A stretch of DNA of 64,000 bases from Desulfobacter vibrioformis DSM 8776 (GTDB lineage: Bacteria > Desulfobacterota > Desulfobacteria > Desulfobacterales > Desulfobacteraceae). The DNA is taken from the NCBI RefSeq assembly GCF_000745975.1, contig NZ_JQKJ01000001.1:124001-188000 (forward strand), in the 5' to 3' direction. The notes under the pieces were generated by a model. It searched no databases. It saw nothing but the letters and a program-made list of their open reading frames with translations, and was not told the DNA's origin. Shown here piece after piece: positions 62,953 to 64,000 of the stretch. The stretch's first letter is position 1. Every line of letters begins with the position of its first letter. The translations under genes were made by a program, and so were the position numbers.

Positions 62953-63999
62953 TCACTCAATTGAGGGCGGCTGAGACAGTTTATATACTTCAAACATATC
63001 ATTCTCAAACACCTTTGAATACTTTTTATCCTTCATCCAGTACCGGAGATAATCAAACTTTTTCAAATCCGGTATCCATACCTTGTCCCGTTTCCTGTAC
63101 GCTTCATCTTCCAGGGGCCACCCGGGATTCCTTGTCATGATTTTTGAAAAGGTTATATATACGGGAGAGCGGACTTTCGTTGCCTTTTCAAATTCCTCCT
63201 GGAAATCCTTGAAAGATATACACCCATGCCATGGATTGTTCATCAGGCAGTTGGTCTGGGTCAGGTAGTACATCATTGGTATCCAGCTTAAAAACAGGGC
63301 CGGGGTATTATCTCTTTCATATGTTTCATGGTTGAAAAATTCAAGGGCCTCATCCATGACTTTGACCCGCTGGGGAAAGGTATGAATGCCGAAAAGCTGG
63401 GGGGATTTAAACATATCTACAAGAACCGACCTGTCCCCAAGATCCCTGTGGGACCTGTTATATCCCCAGGGATTGACAATACCGAAAATGATAGCTGCAA
63501 CAAATATAATGACGTAATTGTTCATATTCAAAACCCGAAGGTTAACTGTCATTTTCTTATCAATCATAAATGCAAGAGGAAAGGCAAAAAATAATAGGCC
63601 CGCACCGGATCGGTAGATAACACTAAAGGACAGGTCGGAACCTGGAAAACTGAATAACGCCAAAATAAGAATCAATATCGTGGGAGTAATAAGTTTTTTA
63701 TCATATCCAAGGGAATAAATATAAAAAAAGTATCCCGGCAGAATGGATACTGTCATATATATAAAAAACGCCCCCTCAATTCGCAAATAGGTGACATAAT
63801 AGATGATAAATCCGGATAACACTAGAATGACGACCTGTTTTACCGAAAGAGATTCCCCCAGCATAAACAGCAAAATAAATATCAACACGGTTAAGACAGC
63901 GCCTTTTTGCAATACATACCAGGCGCTGGCGAAATAGCTGATAAACAGCCTCCTAAGACCATGAGAATCTCTTTCGGGAGTCGAATAAAGCGGGTCCAT
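62953..63999 (-). CDS. membrane protein with large soluble C-terminus (cut by window end)
   Basis: The 348-residue frame runs into the right edge of the window, and the Met at 63999 may be internal. It has about seven membrane segments (about 15-205), then a soluble tail of ~140 residues rich in Trp and Tyr. No motif known to me is visible. In a sugar cluster it could be a polymerase, flippase or a mannosyltransferase-type protein. I cannot name it. Confidence 0.6.
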   Translation of the reverse strand: MDPLYSTPERDSHGLRRLFISYFASAWYVLQKGAVLTVLIFILLFMLGESLSVKQVVILVLSGFIIYYVTYLRIEGAFFIYMTVSILPGYFFYIYSLGYDKKLITPTILILILALFSFPGSDLSFSVIYRSGAGLLFFAFPLAFMIDKKMTVNLRVLNMNNYVIIFVAAIIFGIVNPWGYNRSHRDLGDRSVLVDMFKSPQLFGIHTFPQRVKVMDEALEFFNHETYERDNTPALFLSWIPMMYYLTQTNCLMNNPWHGCISFKDFQEEFEKATKVRSPVYITFSKIMTRNPGWPLEDEAYRKRDKVWIPDLKKFDYLRYWMKDKKYSKVFENDMFEVYKLSQPPSIE

Positions 64000-64000
64000 C

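Overview
The window looks like a chromosomal segment of a mesophilic sulfate-reducing deltaproteobacterium (Desulfobacterota, Desulfobacter/Desulfobacula-like). This rests on gene content: a small siroheme sulfite reductase of the Desulfovibrio assimilatory type, an indolepyruvate oxidoreductase/aryl-CoA ligase/TRAP cluster, a LIV transporter operon, and many two-component and toxin-antitoxin genes. The assignment is an inference; no rRNA is present. No CRISPR array, replication origin or prophage was seen.

Region by region. 1-7.3 kb is housekeeping: hydrolase, MATE exporter, a DNA-repair pair (endonuclease IV and a pyrimidine-dimer glycosylase), a small sulfite reductase followed by a ParB-like protein, and an aminotransferase. 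7.3-19.6 kb is accessory: trmO, an IS200/IS605 element with structured ends, a coupled small ORF/methyltransferase pair, a lipid- or periplasm-exposed MBL-fold hydrolase, a broken thioesterase, vapBC, a cNMP/CBS/DUF294 protein, an unknown Lys-rich protein, a solitary IS66 TnpB-like protein, and an AT-rich three-gene module (TIGR04255 protein, HTH protein, 'SHDCD' protein) with its own promoter and operator-like repeats. 19.6-25 kb carries a complete livKHMGF operon and a methyltransferase. 25.5-32.1 kb is one catabolic operon: iorAB, a phenylacetate-CoA-ligase-type enzyme and a DctPQM TRAP transporter, fitting uptake and activation of arylacetates or aryl-pyruvates. 32-39.3 kb has radC, a secreted unknown, an ornithine aminotransferase-type enzyme, and a ZraP/ZraSR-like envelope-stress system with a sigma-54 promoter. 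39.7-50.1 kb has tRNA-Thr(CGT), higBA, a PACE exporter with a divergent LysR regulator, a DUF2868/DUF3482 GTPase pair, an orphan Phd antitoxin with a decayed toxin tail, a hybrid sensor kinase, hicAB and a DUF4160/DUF2442 pair.

50.2-64 kb is a long minus-strand surface-polysaccharide or glycolipid cluster. Read in transcription order it has a membrane protein (cut by the window end), LuxE-like, LuxC-like, glycosyltransferase 2, a decayed WecD fragment, a FabZ-like hotdog protein, a ThDP enzyme, NeuB-like synthase, an intact WecD-like acyltransferase, a B12/radical-SAM protein with its domains in swapped order, an acyl carrier protein, an acyl-activating enzyme, a small EamA-type exporter, and WecE. 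WecE plus WecD implies a dTDP-4-acylamino-4,6-dideoxygalactose; NeuB implies a nonulosonate-type sugar; the ACP, ligase, hotdog and LuxCE genes imply an acyl chain or aldehyde built on a dedicated carrier.

The best candidates for something undescribed are the three-gene module at 16.8-19.2 kb and the acyl/aldehyde-equipped sugar cluster at 50-64 kb with its permuted radical-SAM protein.
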